Shown here: positions 16,606 to 25,620 of the stretch, one piece after another
Layout: each line of letters begins with the position of its first letter
How positions within the stretch are numbered: position 1 is the stretch's first letter
From: Clostridiales bacterium
Lineage (GTDB): Bacteria; Bacillota; Clostridia; Christensenellales; Pumilibacteraceae
Reading direction: 5' to 3'
Assembly: GCA_015055625.1 (NCBI GenBank)
Contig: SVHU01000001.1
Span: 148,121 to 212,120, forward strand
DNA: 64,000 bases
Made by a program: the position numbers and the translations under genes
Notes under the pieces: generated by a model
Told to the model about the DNA's origin: nothing
The model's database searches: none
The model's input: only the letters and a program-made list of their open reading frames with translations

Positions 16606-16836
16606 TTACTCGTTTTCCAAAATAACTACCGAATACTTAACTTCGCTACGCGCGGAAGCTGCTTTTACGATAGTGCGAATAGCCTTTGCAATTCTGCCTT
16701 CTTTGCCGATAATTTTGCCCATATCGCTTTGCGCAACCTGAACGTTAATAGTTTCGCCATCTTCGGCAAGAGTAATTACAACTGCATCCTTATCGTCTAC
16801 AAGCTCGGTAATCATATACTTAACTAATTCTACCAT
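16606..16836 (-). CDS. khpA: KH-domain RNA-binding protein KhpA
   Basis: A 76-residue single KH domain with the GxxG loop as GKIIGKEGRIAKAIRT. KhpA (YlqC) binds RNA, partners with KhpB/Jag in Bacillota, and affects cell division and wall synthesis. It lies between rpsP and rimM, its conserved location, with a GGTAAAATT-type site before the ATG. Confidence 0.95.
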   Translation of the reverse strand: MVELVKYMITELVDDKDAVVITLAEDGETINVQVAQSDMGKIIGKEGRIAKAIRTIVKAASARSEVKYSVVILENE

Positions 16837-16869
16837 AGAATTTTACCTCACAATACTAGATTGCGTTAA

Positions 16870-17160
16870 TTAGTCTTTCTTCTTTTTGATAGCGTTAGTT
16901 TTAGCGGGCTTAGCTTTCTTTTCGATGATTCCTGCGTTTGCAAGAAGATCTCTAACAGTGTCGGTAGGCTGAGCACCCTTAGCAATCCAAGCCTTAGCCT
17001 TGTCAGCATCGATATCGATCTGAGCAGGAACGGTAATAGGATTGTAAGTTCCAATCTGGTCTACGAATCTTCCATCACGAGGAGACTTAGAGTCTGCAAC
17101 GTTGATACGATAGAAGGGGGATTTTTTGTCGCCCATACGGGTAAGTCTGATTTTTAACAT
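16870..17160 (-). CDS. rpsP: Small-subunit ribosomal protein S16
   Basis: A 96-residue S16 protein that starts [19 protein letters not shown], continues [19 protein letters not shown], and has a lysine-rich tail. It is essential for 30S assembly. It lies between ffh and khpA with a strong AAGGAG site. Confidence 0.98.
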   Translation of the reverse strand: MLKIRLTRMGDKKSPFYRINVADSKSPRDGRFVDQIGTYNPITVPAQIDIDADKAKAWIAKGAQPTDTVRDLLANAGIIEKKAKPAKTNAIKKKKD

Positions 17161-17216
17161 TTTTTATTCTCCTTTTTGGTGTTTTTAACACAAAATTTAA
17201 TAACGTATTGATCTTT

Positions 17217-18536
17217 TTAGAACGGTAAGCGCATTTTTCCGTTCTTAGTATTCATTGATTTCATCATTTGTTTCATTTGTTCAAACTGCTTTAAGAGCTG
17301 ATTAACTTCCTGTATAGAAGATCCGCTTCCGTCAGCAATTCTCTTTTTTCTAGAAGCCTTGATGATATCAGGATTTTCTCTTTCTTTCTTAGTCATAGAA
17401 CAAATAATCGCTTTGAATCTATCAATTCGCTTTTCGTCTATATCTTTTTCGCTTACTTTGAGCTTACTCATTCCGGGAACCATACTTAATAAGTCTGCAA
17501 TGTTTCCCATCTTTTTAATGCTGTTAAACTGCACAAGGAAGTCGTCTAGCGTAAAAGTATTTTCTCTGAAACGCTTTTCCATTTCCTTTGCCTGCTGTTC
17601 ACTAACAGCCTCTTGTGCCTTTTCAATCAAGGTAAGCACGTCGCCCATACCTAAGATTCTGGACGCCATTCTATCTGGATAAAAAGGCTCGATATCCGCA
17701 ACCTTTTCGCCAGTTCCGCAGAATTTGATAGGTTTGCCGGTTACCGCTCTTATCGACAGCGCAGCTCCACCTCTCGTATCGCCGTCAAGCTTTGTAAGAA
17801 TCACACCCGTTACGTCAAGCTGTTCGTTAAACGACTGAGCTACCGTAACTGCGTCCTGACCAGTCATTGAGTCGACAACCAAAAGTATTTCGGTAGGGGA
17901 TACGGTTTCCTTAACTTCTTTAAGCTCTCCCATTAGTTGCTCATCAATATGAAGTCTACCGGCAGTATCGATAATAACCGTATCAAAACCCTTATAAAGA
18001 GCTTCTTCGATAGCTTCCTTCGCTGTCTTTGCGGGTTTTTGCGTTCCTTTATCAAAAACAGGTACGTTTACCGATTTTCCAACAACTTTAAGCTGAGTAA
18101 TAGCAGCAGGACGGTAAATATCGCACGCAACTAACATTGGCTTCTTGCCTTGTTTTGTCAAGAACTGAGCAAGTTTTCCACAAAATGAAGTTTTTCCAGC
18201 ACCTTGAAGACCGCACATCATAATAACCGTAGGTGGTTTTGATGATACTTCAAGCTTAGAGTTAGAACTTCCCATAAGCGTAACCAATTCGTCTTTTACA
18301 ATCTTGATTACTTGCTGACCGGGAGTTAATGAGGTAAGAATTTCTTCGCCAACAGCCTTCTCACTTACCGAAGTAATAAAATCTTTTACTACCTTAAAGT
18401 TTACATCGGCTTCCAGCAATGCAATTCTAACTTCTCTCATTGCCTGCTTGATTTCAAGTTCCGTAAGCTTTCCTTTTGCTTTTATCTTACTGAAAATATG
18501 ATTTAATCTGTCGCTAAGTCCGCTAAATAATGCCAT
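17217..18536 (-). CDS. ffh: Signal recognition particle protein Ffh
   Basis: Ffh binds SRP RNA and signal sequences and targets ribosomes to FtsY at the membrane. The NG GTPase domain shows GLQGAGKTSFCGKLA (G1), DTAGRLHIDEQLM (G3), and TKLDGDTRGGAAL (G4/G5). The methionine-rich M domain ends in FEQMKQMMKSMN and a basic tail. The 439-residue length is normal. It is transcribed just after ylxM (9-base gap). The SRP RNA gene was not found in this window. Confidence 0.98.
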   Translation of the reverse strand: MALFSGLSDRLNHIFSKIKAKGKLTELEIKQAMREVRIALLEADVNFKVVKDFITSVSEKAVGEEILTSLTPGQQVIKIVKDELVTLMGSSNSKLEVSSKPPTVIMMCGLQGAGKTSFCGKLAQFLTKQGKKPMLVACDIYRPAAITQLKVVGKSVNVPVFDKGTQKPAKTAKEAIEEALYKGFDTVIIDTAGRLHIDEQLMGELKEVKETVSPTEILLVVDSMTGQDAVTVAQSFNEQLDVTGVILTKLDGDTRGGAALSIRAVTGKPIKFCGTGEKVADIEPFYPDRMASRILGMGDVLTLIEKAQEAVSEQQAKEMEKRFRENTFTLDDFLVQFNSIKKMGNIADLLSMVPGMSKLKVSEKDIDEKRIDRFKAIICSMTKKERENPDIIKASRKKRIADGSGSSIQEVNQLLKQFEQMKQMMKSMNTKNGKMRLPF

Positions 18537-18545
18537 TACTGCTCC

Positions 18546-18869
18546 TTATACGTTCTCGGATAATTCCGTAAGAACTTTACCGATTTGTTCAAAATTTTTT
18601 TCTAAAGTTAAGATTTTGAGTTTTTCGATTTTGGCTGTTAAATACTGATTTTTAGCAAGAATATTCAGTTTTTCTTCATAGTTACGCAAAGAATCACACG
18701 CATTGCGTAAAGAATCTAAAACAGCTTGTCGTGATATACCCAAATTTTCGGAAATTTCGGCAAGCGATAAATCGTAATCATAATACAATCCAACTACCTC
18801 TTGCTGTTTTTCGGTAAGTAGCTTACCGTATATCTGTAACAACATACTATATCTTAAATCTTTTTCCAT
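18546..18869 (-). CDS. ylxM: YlxM family putative helix-turn-helix protein
   Basis: A 107-residue UPF0122 protein. LLTEKQQEVVGLYYDYDLSL and EISENLGISRQAVLDSL form a sigma-region-4-like helix-turn-helix. The protein is almost always encoded just before ffh and associates with SRP function. It is the first gene of the cluster running to yraN and has a near-perfect promoter 43 bases upstream. Confidence 0.93.
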   Translation of the reverse strand: MEKDLRYSMLLQIYGKLLTEKQQEVVGLYYDYDLSLAEISENLGISRQAVLDSLRNACDSLRNYEEKLNILAKNQYLTAKIEKLKILTLEKNFEQIGKVLTELSENV

Positions 18870-18911
18870 TCTTCACTCACTACTGTAAAGCATTTTTACT
18901 TTACATTGCAT

Positions 18912-18940
18912 ATTCTAGCAAAAAAAATCACAGCTGTCAA
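18912..18940 (-). promoter_or_regulatory. Strong sigma-A promoter of ylxM-ffh-rpsP cluster
   Basis: TTGACA (18940-18935), 17-base spacer, TAGAAT (18917-18912). The -35 box is one arm of a 22-base imperfect palindrome at 18935-18956 that matches the infC promoter palindrome (2540-2561) with a single mismatch. A short inverted repeat (GTAAAG/CTTTAC, 18883-18902) lies at the transcript start. Confidence 0.85.
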
Positions 18941-18954
18941 GTGTTTTTACTTGA

Positions 18955-19854
18955 CTAATCAAAAATTGCTTCAACAAATTGTTCGGAATCAAAATCTTGT
19001 AAATCGTCAATTCCTTCGCCTACGCCAATATAGACAACAGGAACGGAAAGTTCGCCCTCTATTGCTAAAACTACACCGCCTTTGGCTGTTCCATCAAGCT
19101 TTGTAAGGATAATTCCGTCAATATCAACAGCGTCGTTAAAAGCTTCAACTTGAGCTATTGCATTTTGACCTGTCGTTGCATCGAGCACTATATAGTTAAG
19201 ATATAGCGCGTTTGGCATTTCTCTGTTTATAACACGGGTAATCTTCTTTAACTCTTCCATAAGGTTTTTCTTGTTTTGAAGTCTTCCCGCTGTATCTATA
19301 AGAATAACGTCGGTATTTTTGCTTTTTGCGCTTTGTAGCGCGTCGTAAACAACAGACCCAGGATCAGCGCCTTCGTTTTGTCTTACAATTTTAACTTTAG
19401 CTCTATCCGCCCAAATCTCCAGCTGATCTGCTGCCGCCGCTCTAAAAGTATCAGCAGCGACTAACAGAACGCTTTTACCTTCGCTTCTAAATTTATTTGC
19501 AAGCTTACCAAGTGCAGTAGTTTTTCCTACTCCGTTAACGCCAGAAACCATAAGAACAAGCGGATAATCATATTCTGGCATCTCGTTTTCATCCAAAATC
19601 TCACGCATTATTTCTTTAAGTTTTTCTTTAACTTCGCTTCTATCCCTTATAAGATTTTGATCGACTGCATCTCTTAGATCGTCTAGCAATCTTTCGGTAG
19701 TAACCGCACCAATATCAGACGAGAGAAGAATATACTCTAATTCCTCATAAAACTCCTCATTTAATGCTCCACCAGTAAAAAGCTTATTAAGTTTGAAAGC
19801 AATAACGTCTTTAGTCTTTTTTAGACCTGCCTTGATTTTTGCAAATAATCCCAT
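18955..19854 (-). CDS. ftsY: Signal recognition particle receptor FtsY
   Basis: FtsY is the membrane-associated GTPase that receives SRP-bound ribosomes. The 299-residue protein has only the NG domain with a short N-terminal helix, as usual in Gram-positives. Motifs are GVNGVGKTTALGKLAN, ADTFRAAAADQL, DTAGRLQNKKNLM and TKLDGTAKGGV. It follows smc by 9 bases. Its stop codon lies inside the palindrome at the ylxM promoter. Confidence 0.98.
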   Translation of the reverse strand: MGLFAKIKAGLKKTKDVIAFKLNKLFTGGALNEEFYEELEYILLSSDIGAVTTERLLDDLRDAVDQNLIRDRSEVKEKLKEIMREILDENEMPEYDYPLVLMVSGVNGVGKTTALGKLANKFRSEGKSVLLVAADTFRAAAADQLEIWADRAKVKIVRQNEGADPGSVVYDALQSAKSKNTDVILIDTAGRLQNKKNLMEELKKITRVINREMPNALYLNYIVLDATTGQNAIAQVEAFNDAVDIDGIILTKLDGTAKGGVVLAIEGELSVPVVYIGVGEGIDDLQDFDSEQFVEAIFD

Positions 19855-19863
19855 ACTATCTCC

Positions 19864-22800
19864 TTATTTTGCTTCTTTTTCGTTATTTTCTCCCGCCATC
19901 GAAGCCGCTTCACTAAGTTTTACGGAAATAATCTTACTTACTCCGCGCTCTTCCATTGTTACACCGTACAAATTATCGGCAACTTCCATAGTTGGCTTAC
20001 GGTGAGTAATAACAATAAATTGAGTTTCTTGACTAAATCTCTTAAGATATTTTGCATATCTGCCGATATTAGCATCGTCTAGAGCCGAATCAATTTCGTC
20101 GAGAATACAGAACGGCATTGGTTTTAGACGTAAAATTGCAAAAAGTATTGCAATAGCCGTTAGTGACTGTTCTCCACCTGATAGAGCACTGTTAGACATA
20201 ATTTTCTTTCCAGGAGGAGATGCAAGAATATTTATACCATACTCTAAAGGGTCATCTGAATCTTCAATTATCTGAAGATCTGCCTCTCCACCACCAAATA
20301 ATTCTTTAAAGATTTTAATAAAATTAACACGGATTTTTTCAAACTCAGTATTAAAGGTTACCAGCATTTCTTCGGTCATGCCCTTAATAATTACTTCAGC
20401 ATCCGACGCAGCTTTTTCTAAATCCTCTTTTTGAGTATTCAACTCGTCATATTCTTTGGTAACTTCCTTAGATTGCTCGATTGCTTCTACATTTATATGT
20501 CCTAGATACGACATCTTTCTCTTAAGCTGAGCAGTTTCTGCAACACCCTCGTCGAAATTATAATTTTCTTCCTTATAAGGTAAACAGTCCGCATACTCCA
20601 AGTGATACTCTTCCAGTATCTTTTCTTGCATTTGCTCAATGTCGGCATCCACTCTAACAAGCATATATTCTTGCTGGCTCTTCTTTTCTTGAAGCTGTTG
20701 AATTTCTTCGGTGAGAGCAGATCTGTTTGTATTAAGATCATTCACCGTAACGTTCAACTGTGTTTTGTACGCATCAAATTGACTGAGGCTTTGCTTTATT
20801 TCTTCAATTCTCTTAATCGCTTCCTGCTGGTCATTTTTACCAACATATGCCAAACGCTCGTTAATATCTTCTACCGCCTCTTTATCTTCTACAAGTTTAA
20901 GATTATTAATTTCAATGCGATCTTTGTTTGCATTAAGATTATTTTCAAGGCGTTGCAAATCATTTGTAATAGAATTAACTTCACTTTCAAGATTCACAAA
21001 CTTTAAACGCTCTTCAGTAAGACGAGCGGAAAACTCATCCCTTGTCTTTTTCAAGCGCTCATATTCTTCCTTGTTGCTTTGCTCGTCTTCGCTTGCTGTC
21101 TTTTTCGCGTTAGAAACCATAGCTTCAAGCTCTGCAACACTTTCGATATCGTTAGTAATTTCGGTAATTCTGTTAGACTTGTTAGTTTCGTCCAACTCAT
21201 TTTCTGCAAGCTCTCTACTTTTTTCGTCAACTATATGAGCAAGCTTGCTTACCGATTCTTCCATTTTTGCTAAATCGATATCTTTGCCATGAACATTAGC
21301 AAATATTTCATCAATCTCTCTTGTTAATTCTTGTTTTTTAGCAACAAGATTTTTCTTCTTTTCAGTAAGACTTTTACCCTGTTCTGCAAGTTTTTCAATA
21401 AGATTTTTAGTTTGCGTAAGCTCTCTATCGTGGCTGAAAAGGTTACCAATCTCGTTTTTACGGCTACCGCCAGTTAAAGATCCTTGCGTGCTGATAACGT
21501 CACCATCAAGCGTTACAATCTTAAAACCATATCTTGATTTACGCGCAAGATTTACCGCAGTATCCATATTATCTACAATAACCGTACTACCTAAAAGTCC
21601 TGATACAATATTTGCATATTTTTTATCATATTTAACAATATCGGATGCAACGCCATAGCAACCGGGTGTAGAAAGAAGATTTGTATATCCTCCTAACGAT
21701 CTTGGCTTTATTGACGTAAGAGGCAAAAACGTTATTCTTCCATATCTTGCTTTCTTTAGGTATTCGATTATGTATTTAGCATCATCTTCATTTTTAGTTA
21801 CAATGTTTTGAGCAGCTCCGCCCAACGCAGTTTCGATAGCCGTTTCAAACATTTCATCAACACTAATAAGTTGCGCTACAACTCCATCCATTTTTGACTT
21901 AAGTTGAGCGTTATTTTTAGCGTCGTTCATTAAATACTTAATGCTGTTATTATAGCCATCGTACGCTTCCTGCATGTCGGTAAGAACTTTCTTTCTTGCA
22001 ATTTCGGAATGATACTTAGCCGTAACATCTTCAAGTTGCGTAATAATTTCAGAAAGTTCGTTTTCAACTACTGAAAGCTGTTCTTTTTTAGATGCTAGCG
22101 AACCATTGTTTCTTTCAGCGTCTTCTCTTAATTCTTTTGCTTTTAACGACAAAGCAGACAAAGTTTCGTTTTGAATTGCAATTTCCTTTCTTTGCGCATC
22201 AATCTTTTCCTTAAGAGCGGAAACAATTACCGACAAGCTCTTTCTTTCCGCAGTAAGAGCTGACATGTTGGACTTGATTTCTGCAAGCTTGTCCATTGCA
22301 GCAACTAAAGCTGCCTTATTTTCTTCATTTTGCTTTTCTTTTGCGATTACCTTTTCTTCTGCGTCGTTAAACTGAGCTCTAAGCTTTTCTACTTCGCTCT
22401 TTGTAAGTTCGAATAAGGTCTTTTTCTCTGCAAATCGTACTTTTCCAGCTTCGATAACTGATTGAGCTTTTCCGATATCAGCAGAAAGTAATAAATTTTC
22501 CTGTTCTAGTCTGGTTATTTCAGTCGTGTAATTGTTTAATCTTTCTCGTAAAACTTTCTTATCGCCGTTTTGTTTTTCTAAATCAACGGTAAGTTCAAGC
22601 TGTTCGTCACGTAATTGAGCTATTTTGCGGTCCACATTCGACAATTCTTCCATTGCCTTATCATAATCAGCAATAGTTTTATCGTAATCTTTTTGACGAG
22701 CCTCAGCCTCTTCAAGAATTGCTTGCAAACGCGTATTTATTTGGTTCTTAGCTTCTGCTGCATTTTCGTGCTGATATATGAATGTATTTATTTCTAGATG

Positions 22801-23481
22801 TTTAAGTCTTTCGTGTAATTCCAACCATTTTTTTGCGTTTTCCGCCTGCTTAAGAAGTGGATCTAACTGCTTCTTCTTTTCGGTAAGAATATCGGTAACT
22901 CTTTGTAAATTTTCTCTAGTACGTATAAGCTTATTTTCAACTTCACGCTTTCTTTGCTTGTACTTTGCAATGCCAGCTGCTTCCTCAAAAATTGCTCGTC
23001 TGTCTTCAGGCTTTGCGGATACTAAAGCCTGCACTCTGCCCTGTCCAATAATCGAATATCCCTCACGTCCCATGTTTGCATCACGCAACATTTCGACAAT
23101 ATCTTTAAGTCTTGTGGGAACTTTATTCACAGCGTATTCGCTCTCTCCTGAACGATAAAGCTTACGCGAAATAACAACGTCGTCATACTCCAACGTTGGG
23201 AAAAGTGATTTATCTTTATTGTCAAATGTCAAAAATACTTCGCAATAAGACATTGAACGGCGCTTTTCAGTTCCGCTAAAAATAACGTCTTGCATTTTAC
23301 TTCCACGCAATTGCTTAGCAGATTGCTCACCCAAAACCCATCTAACACTGTCTGAAACGTTACTTTTTCCGCAACCATTTGGTCCTACGATAACGGTAAC
23401 ACCGTTGTTAAAAGGTATTTCGTGCTTGTCCGCAAAAGACTTAAAGCCATATAAATCGATCTTTTTAAATTTTCCGGGCAT
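19864..23481 (-). CDS. smc: Chromosome segregation ATPase SMC
   Basis: SMC dimers compact and segregate the chromosome with ScpAB. The 1205-residue protein has Walker A GPNGCGKSN at about 32-40, a long coiled coil (about 165-500), a hinge around 520-680 (GVVAQLISVDEMFETAI, GGYTNLLSTPG), a second coiled coil, and a C-terminal head with the signature SALSGGEQSL and Walker B FCILDEIDSALD. It lies in the conserved rnc-smc-ftsY order. No disruption was seen. Confidence 0.98.
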   Translation of the reverse strand: MPGKFKKIDLYGFKSFADKHEIPFNNGVTVIVGPNGCGKSNVSDSVRWVLGEQSAKQLRGSKMQDVIFSGTEKRRSMSYCEVFLTFDNKDKSLFPTLEYDDVVISRKLYRSGESEYAVNKVPTRLKDIVEMLRDANMGREGYSIIGQGRVQALVSAKPEDRRAIFEEAAGIAKYKQRKREVENKLIRTRENLQRVTDILTEKKKQLDPLLKQAENAKKWLELHERLKHLEINTFIYQHENAAEAKNQINTRLQAILEEAEARQKDYDKTIADYDKAMEELSNVDRKIAQLRDEQLELTVDLEKQNGDKKVLRERLNNYTTEITRLEQENLLLSADIGKAQSVIEAGKVRFAEKKTLFELTKSEVEKLRAQFNDAEEKVIAKEKQNEENKAALVAAMDKLAEIKSNMSALTAERKSLSVIVSALKEKIDAQRKEIAIQNETLSALSLKAKELREDAERNNGSLASKKEQLSVVENELSEIITQLEDVTAKYHSEIARKKVLTDMQEAYDGYNNSIKYLMNDAKNNAQLKSKMDGVVAQLISVDEMFETAIETALGGAAQNIVTKNEDDAKYIIEYLKKARYGRITFLPLTSIKPRSLGGYTNLLSTPGCYGVASDIVKYDKKYANIVSGLLGSTVIVDNMDTAVNLARKSRYGFKIVTLDGDVISTQGSLTGGSRKNEIGNLFSHDRELTQTKNLIEKLAEQGKSLTEKKKNLVAKKQELTREIDEIFANVHGKDIDLAKMEESVSKLAHIVDEKSRELAENELDETNKSNRITEITNDIESVAELEAMVSNAKKTASEDEQSNKEEYERLKKTRDEFSARLTEERLKFVNLESEVNSITNDLQRLENNLNANKDRIEINNLKLVEDKEAVEDINERLAYVGKNDQQEAIKRIEEIKQSLSQFDAYKTQLNVTVNDLNTNRSALTEEIQQLQEKKSQQEYMLVRVDADIEQMQEKILEEYHLEYADCLPYKEENYNFDEGVAETAQLKRKMSYLGHINVEAIEQSKEVTKEYDELNTQKEDLEKAASDAEVIIKGMTEEMLVTFNTEFEKIRVNFIKIFKELFGGGEADLQIIEDSDDPLEYGINILASPPGKKIMSNSALSGGEQSLTAIAILFAILRLKPMPFCILDEIDSALDDANIGRYAKYLKRFSQETQFIVITHRKPTMEVADNLYGVTMEERGVSKIISVKLSEAASMAGENNEKEAK

Positions 23482-23496
23482 ATATCTTTTTTACCT

Positions 23497-24153
23497 TTAT
23501 TTTTTAAGTTTATCAAAAGCAGATTTTGCCGCTGCTTTTTCGGCTATTTTTTTTGATTTTCCTTTACCTTCTCCGCACTTCACTCCGTCTATTGACACAA
23601 CGGAATAAAAGAAAGGTTGATGAACATCGCCTATATTAACCGTATCATACTGAACTTTTTGATGTTTAGACTGAACTAATTCTTGCAAATCAGTCTTATA
23701 ATCAGCCTCACATTTTACGTCTTTAAGGTTGTCAATCATAAATTTTTCAGCATAAACCATACTCCCACTATCAATGTAAATAGCGGCAAGTATTGCTTCG
23801 AAAATATCGGATATTGACTTATCTGAAAGAGATTTTTCGTCCGTACCTTTTCCAAACCGAGCAATTGAAATCAACCCCATATTAAGTACTGCTTCTTTTA
23901 ACGGAACTCGCGATACTATCTTGGATCTCTTTTTCGTCATTTCACCTTCTGACGAACCATTTTCAAACAACTGCTTAGCTATAAGAAAATTAAGTATTGC
24001 ATCTCCCAAAAATTCAAGCTTTTCATTATCCTCACATCCGCTATTCTCATAAGCATACGAACTATGAGTTAACGCCGTAATAAGCAAAGCCGTATTTTTG
24101 AACGTGTATCCTATCTTTTCTTGAGCAATATTAACTATATCGGAATTATTCAT
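23497..24153 (-). CDS. rnc: Ribonuclease III
   Basis: RNase III cleaves double-stranded RNA, including the rRNA precursor. The 218-residue protein has the catalytic motif NEKLEFLGDAILNFL near residue 44, a second acidic cluster SDIFEAILAAIYIDSG, and a C-terminal dsRNA-binding domain ending GEGKGKSKKIAEKAAAKSAF. Its start overlaps plsX by 8 bases. Standard length. Confidence 0.97.
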   Translation of the reverse strand: MNNSDIVNIAQEKIGYTFKNTALLITALTHSSYAYENSGCEDNEKLEFLGDAILNFLIAKQLFENGSSEGEMTKKRSKIVSRVPLKEAVLNMGLISIARFGKGTDEKSLSDKSISDIFEAILAAIYIDSGSMVYAEKFMIDNLKDVKCEADYKTDLQELVQSKHQKVQYDTVNIGDVHQPFFYSVVSIDGVKCGEGKGKSKKIAEKAAAKSAFDKLKK

Positions 24154-25162
24154 TTACAACAAGTCCAAAAGCTTCCAGATTCTCTTCTATATTTTTCACT
24201 AAATTCTTTTCAGCAAGTAACTTCGCTTGGAAAATAGAATTTTTAATGCTTGTAGCAGTAGAAGATCCGTGACCTTTTACCATTACCTTTTTAACTCCAA
24301 GGAATACAGCACCTCCACTTTGCTGATAATCCATTCTATTTTTGAGCTTTTTAAGTTGTTTTTTCATAAACAGCGCGCCGATTTTAGCCCAAAATGATTC
24401 GGTAATCGAATTCTTCATCATTTTCATAACCATACCGGCAGTTCCTTCAATGCTTTTAAGCAATACGTTGCCAACAAAGCCATCGGTAACTAAAACGTCG
24501 TACTTTCCGGTAAGGGCGTATCTAGACTCCATATTCCCAACAAAATTAATGGGTTGTTTTTTAAGACGCGCGAAAACTTCATGAGTAAGCTCGTTACCCT
24601 TCTTATCCTCGTCGCCAACAGACACAAGAGCTACTCTGGGATTTTCTTTGCCCATAGTTTTCATATAGCTTGCACCCATAAGAGCAAACTGCTCCAAGTG
24701 CTCAGGTCTGCAATCCATATTTGCTCCACAGTCAACAAGGGCTACTTTTTGATCTTCTATAAGAGTGGGAAGAAGCGGACAAAGAGCAGGTCTTAAAACG
24801 CCTTTAATTCTTCCAATCTTCAAAAACGCGCCAGTAAGAACTGCGCCAGTTGATCCTGCTGAAACCATACCGCCAACTTCGGGGTCATCTTTAGTTATTT
24901 CTAAAGCCTTTACAAGCGAAGAATCTTTCTTTTGTCTAATAGCTAAAGTTGGAACATCGTTATTTGTAATCTTTCCCTTTGCATCGACAACTTCAATACG
25001 GTCTTTATCGTAAGAATACTTTGCAAGCTCTGCGTTTATTACGTCAGCATCACCTACAATTATCACGCTAACGGATTTATCTTCATTTACAGCAAGTACA
25101 CTGCCTTCTGTCATTACGGCTTCGCCTCTATCAGAACCGAACGCGTCAACTACAATTTTCAT
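24146..25162 (-). CDS. plsX: Phosphate acyltransferase PlsX
   Basis: PlsX makes acyl phosphate from acyl-ACP for phospholipid synthesis with PlsY. Features of the 338-residue protein are VDAFGSDRGE at the start, SAGSTGAVLTGAFLKIGR, DCGANMDCRPEHLEQFALMG, VTDGFVGNVLLKSIEG and VKGHGSSTATSIKNSI. It is the first gene of plsX-rnc-smc-ftsY. The fabD/fabG/acpP genes that often separate plsX from rnc are absent. Confidence 0.97.
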   Translation of the reverse strand: MKIVVDAFGSDRGEAVMTEGSVLAVNEDKSVSVIIVGDADVINAELAKYSYDKDRIEVVDAKGKITNNDVPTLAIRQKKDSSLVKALEITKDDPEVGGMVSAGSTGAVLTGAFLKIGRIKGVLRPALCPLLPTLIEDQKVALVDCGANMDCRPEHLEQFALMGASYMKTMGKENPRVALVSVGDEDKKGNELTHEVFARLKKQPINFVGNMESRYALTGKYDVLVTDGFVGNVLLKSIEGTAGMVMKMMKNSITESFWAKIGALFMKKQLKKLKNRMDYQQSGGAVFLGVKKVMVKGHGSSTATSIKNSIFQAKLLAEKNLVKNIEENLEAFGLVVNE

Positions 25163-25197
25163 ATAACCTCCAATATGTATACTTATAGTATTTATAT

Positions 25198-25225
25198 ATT
25201 ATACTATATTTTTCCCAAATTTCAA
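25198..25225 (-). promoter_or_regulatory. Sigma-A promoter of plsX-rnc-smc-ftsY
   Basis: TTGAAA (25225-25220), 16-base spacer, TATAAT (25203-25198), about 30 bases upstream of the plsX ATG. Confidence 0.6.
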
Positions 25226-25306
25226 AACGGTTTTGGCAATAATTTGAAAATTTAATAATAATATTTAAGATTATTACAGTTTTTCACAACGAAAAGATGT
25301 TTAAGA

Positions 25307-25582
25307 TTATTGTTTTTGATTTTTCTTTGCCTTTTTAGCTTCACGAATTCTCTTATAAGAATCTTCACGCTGTTTTTTAAGATCATTACTACGCTTGTCC
25401 TCTTGCGGAATAGAATCTCTCTTCTTTTTAATATTAGCATGAACAAAGTACAGTACTATTGCTACTAACAAAATCAAAAGCGACGAAACCATTATTGCAG
25501 TATGATTAAAGAACAAATTCAACACAAAAAGTCCTGCACCAATCGCAAAACACAACCAATACAATAACTTAACTACTTTCAT
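25307..25582 (-). CDS. Small two-helix membrane protein, unknown function
   Basis: I do not recognise this protein. From the ATG at 25582, preceded by AGGAGT at good distance, it is 91 residues with two hydrophobic segments (about residues 4-22 and 27-48) and a strongly basic, low-complexity C-terminal tail (EAKKAKKNQKQ). An upstream in-frame start at 25612 lacks a ribosome-binding site. It lies 38 bases after the MATE gene and is probably co-transcribed with it. The tail could bind nucleic acid or lipid head groups, but that is speculation. Confidence 0.65.
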   Translation of the reverse strand: MKVVKLLYWLCFAIGAGLFVLNLFFNHTAIMVSSLLILLVAIVLYFVHANIKKKRDSIPQEDKRSNDLKKQREDSYKRIREAKKAKKNQKQ

Positions 25583-25620
25583 AATTATACTCCTTTTTCT
25601 ATCTAATTTCACTTAAAATT

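Noticed and set aside
25265..25314. Direct repeat of TTAAGATTATT about 35 bases apart.
   Set aside because: Short and AT-rich in an AT-rich spacer; chance is likely and no third copy was noticed.
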